A stretch of 12,942 bases of DNA. Origin: Nitrososphaerales archaeon TH5896. Its GTDB lineage: Archaea > Thermoproteota > Nitrososphaeria > Nitrososphaerales > Nitrososphaeraceae. The position numbers and the translations under genes were made by a program. Where the stretch lies: the NCBI GenBank assembly GCA_014523625.1, contig JAATVP010000150.1, forward strand, positions 1-12,942, in the 5' to 3' direction. Below the pieces are notes generated by a model. It searched no databases. It worked only from the letters and a program-made list of their open reading frames with translations, and was not told the DNA's origin. Each line of letters opens with the position of its first letter. Within the stretch, counting starts at the first letter, position 1. Below, piece after piece: positions 12,828-12,942 of the stretch.

Positions 12828-12942
12828 ATGGTCTCCCACGGATTATCACTAACAAGCTATTTAGAATCGCAACATCCATCTTATTTTAATTCAAACATTC
12901 CGGTGAATAATTCTCAATACAAGTCAGTTCTCGGTAGTCAGG
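12828..12942 (+). CDS. Partial reading frame running off the right edge
   Basis: ATG 12828 opens a frame three bases after the preceding stop, and it stays open to the end of the window (38 codons; polar, S/N/Q-rich, e.g. SYFNSNIPVNNSQYKSVLG). Tight spacing suggests the same operon, but no ribosome binding site is visible and the length is too small to judge coding. Not recognised. Confidence 0.35.
   Translation, partial: MVSHGLSLTSYLESQHPSYFNSNIPVNNSQYKSVLGSQ

Noticed and set aside
1..12942. CRISPR arrays, rRNA, tRNA, insertion sequences, toxin-antitoxin or defence genes
   Set aside because: No regularly spaced repeats, no conserved rRNA or tRNA segments, no transposase or nuclease motifs were seen on either strand.

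Overview
The window looks like part of the chromosome of an ammonia-oxidising thaumarchaeon, probably of the Nitrososphaera/Nitrosocosmicus group. The reasons are the AT-rich sequence, archaeal TATA boxes 25-35 bp upstream of starts (several consistent with leaderless mRNAs), GGTGA-type ribosome binding sites, TTG/GTG starts, and several small protein families that I recall, without a database check, as typical of that group. No rRNA, tRNA, CRISPR array, transposase or integrase was found.

Layout. (1) 1-1013 holds two broken genes fused out of frame: a DipZ/TlpA-type thioredoxin-domain protein that enters from the left edge and loses its C-terminus near base 670, joined to the last ~114 codons of a sugar-nucleotidyltransferase/acetyltransferase with a left-handed beta-helix. 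(2) 1014-1340 is non-coding with a well-paired hairpin. (3) 1341-2031 (minus) is a winged-helix regulator followed by a three-helix membrane protein. (4) 2334-4216 (plus) is an ABC-2 drug-export type ATPase/permease operon, divergent from the regulator, with a perfect dyad abutting its TATA box. (5) 4593-5825 is a CPA2/Kef-type cation:proton antiporter, convergent and overlapping with a C-x2-C-x4-C-x-H protein (5784-6311). (6) 6312-9277 holds small hypothetical genes, an aldehyde dehydrogenase remnant, and an apparently shortened membrane protein with an upstream micro-ORF in ATGA overlap. (7) 9278-9892 (minus) is a small membrane protein and a stand-alone CheY-like receiver. (8) 10190-11746 (minus) holds a secreted BNR-repeat protein, a small cysteine-motif protein, and a decayed member of a coiled-coil family that has lost an internal block. 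(9) 12219-12942 (plus) is a run of two small proteins, the second PRC-barrel-like and apparently leaderless, and a third reading frame running off the edge.

Working together: the only clear functional units are the ABC exporter operon, possibly controlled by the divergent winged-helix protein or an unlinked repressor, the winged-helix/3-TM pair, and the small-ORF/receiver pair. The rest is a flexible region rich in gene remnants. The most interesting signals are the two gene-decay junctions (near 670 and 11677), the operator-like dyad at 2178-2191, and several unexplained hairpins. I did not see a convincing new multi-gene system.
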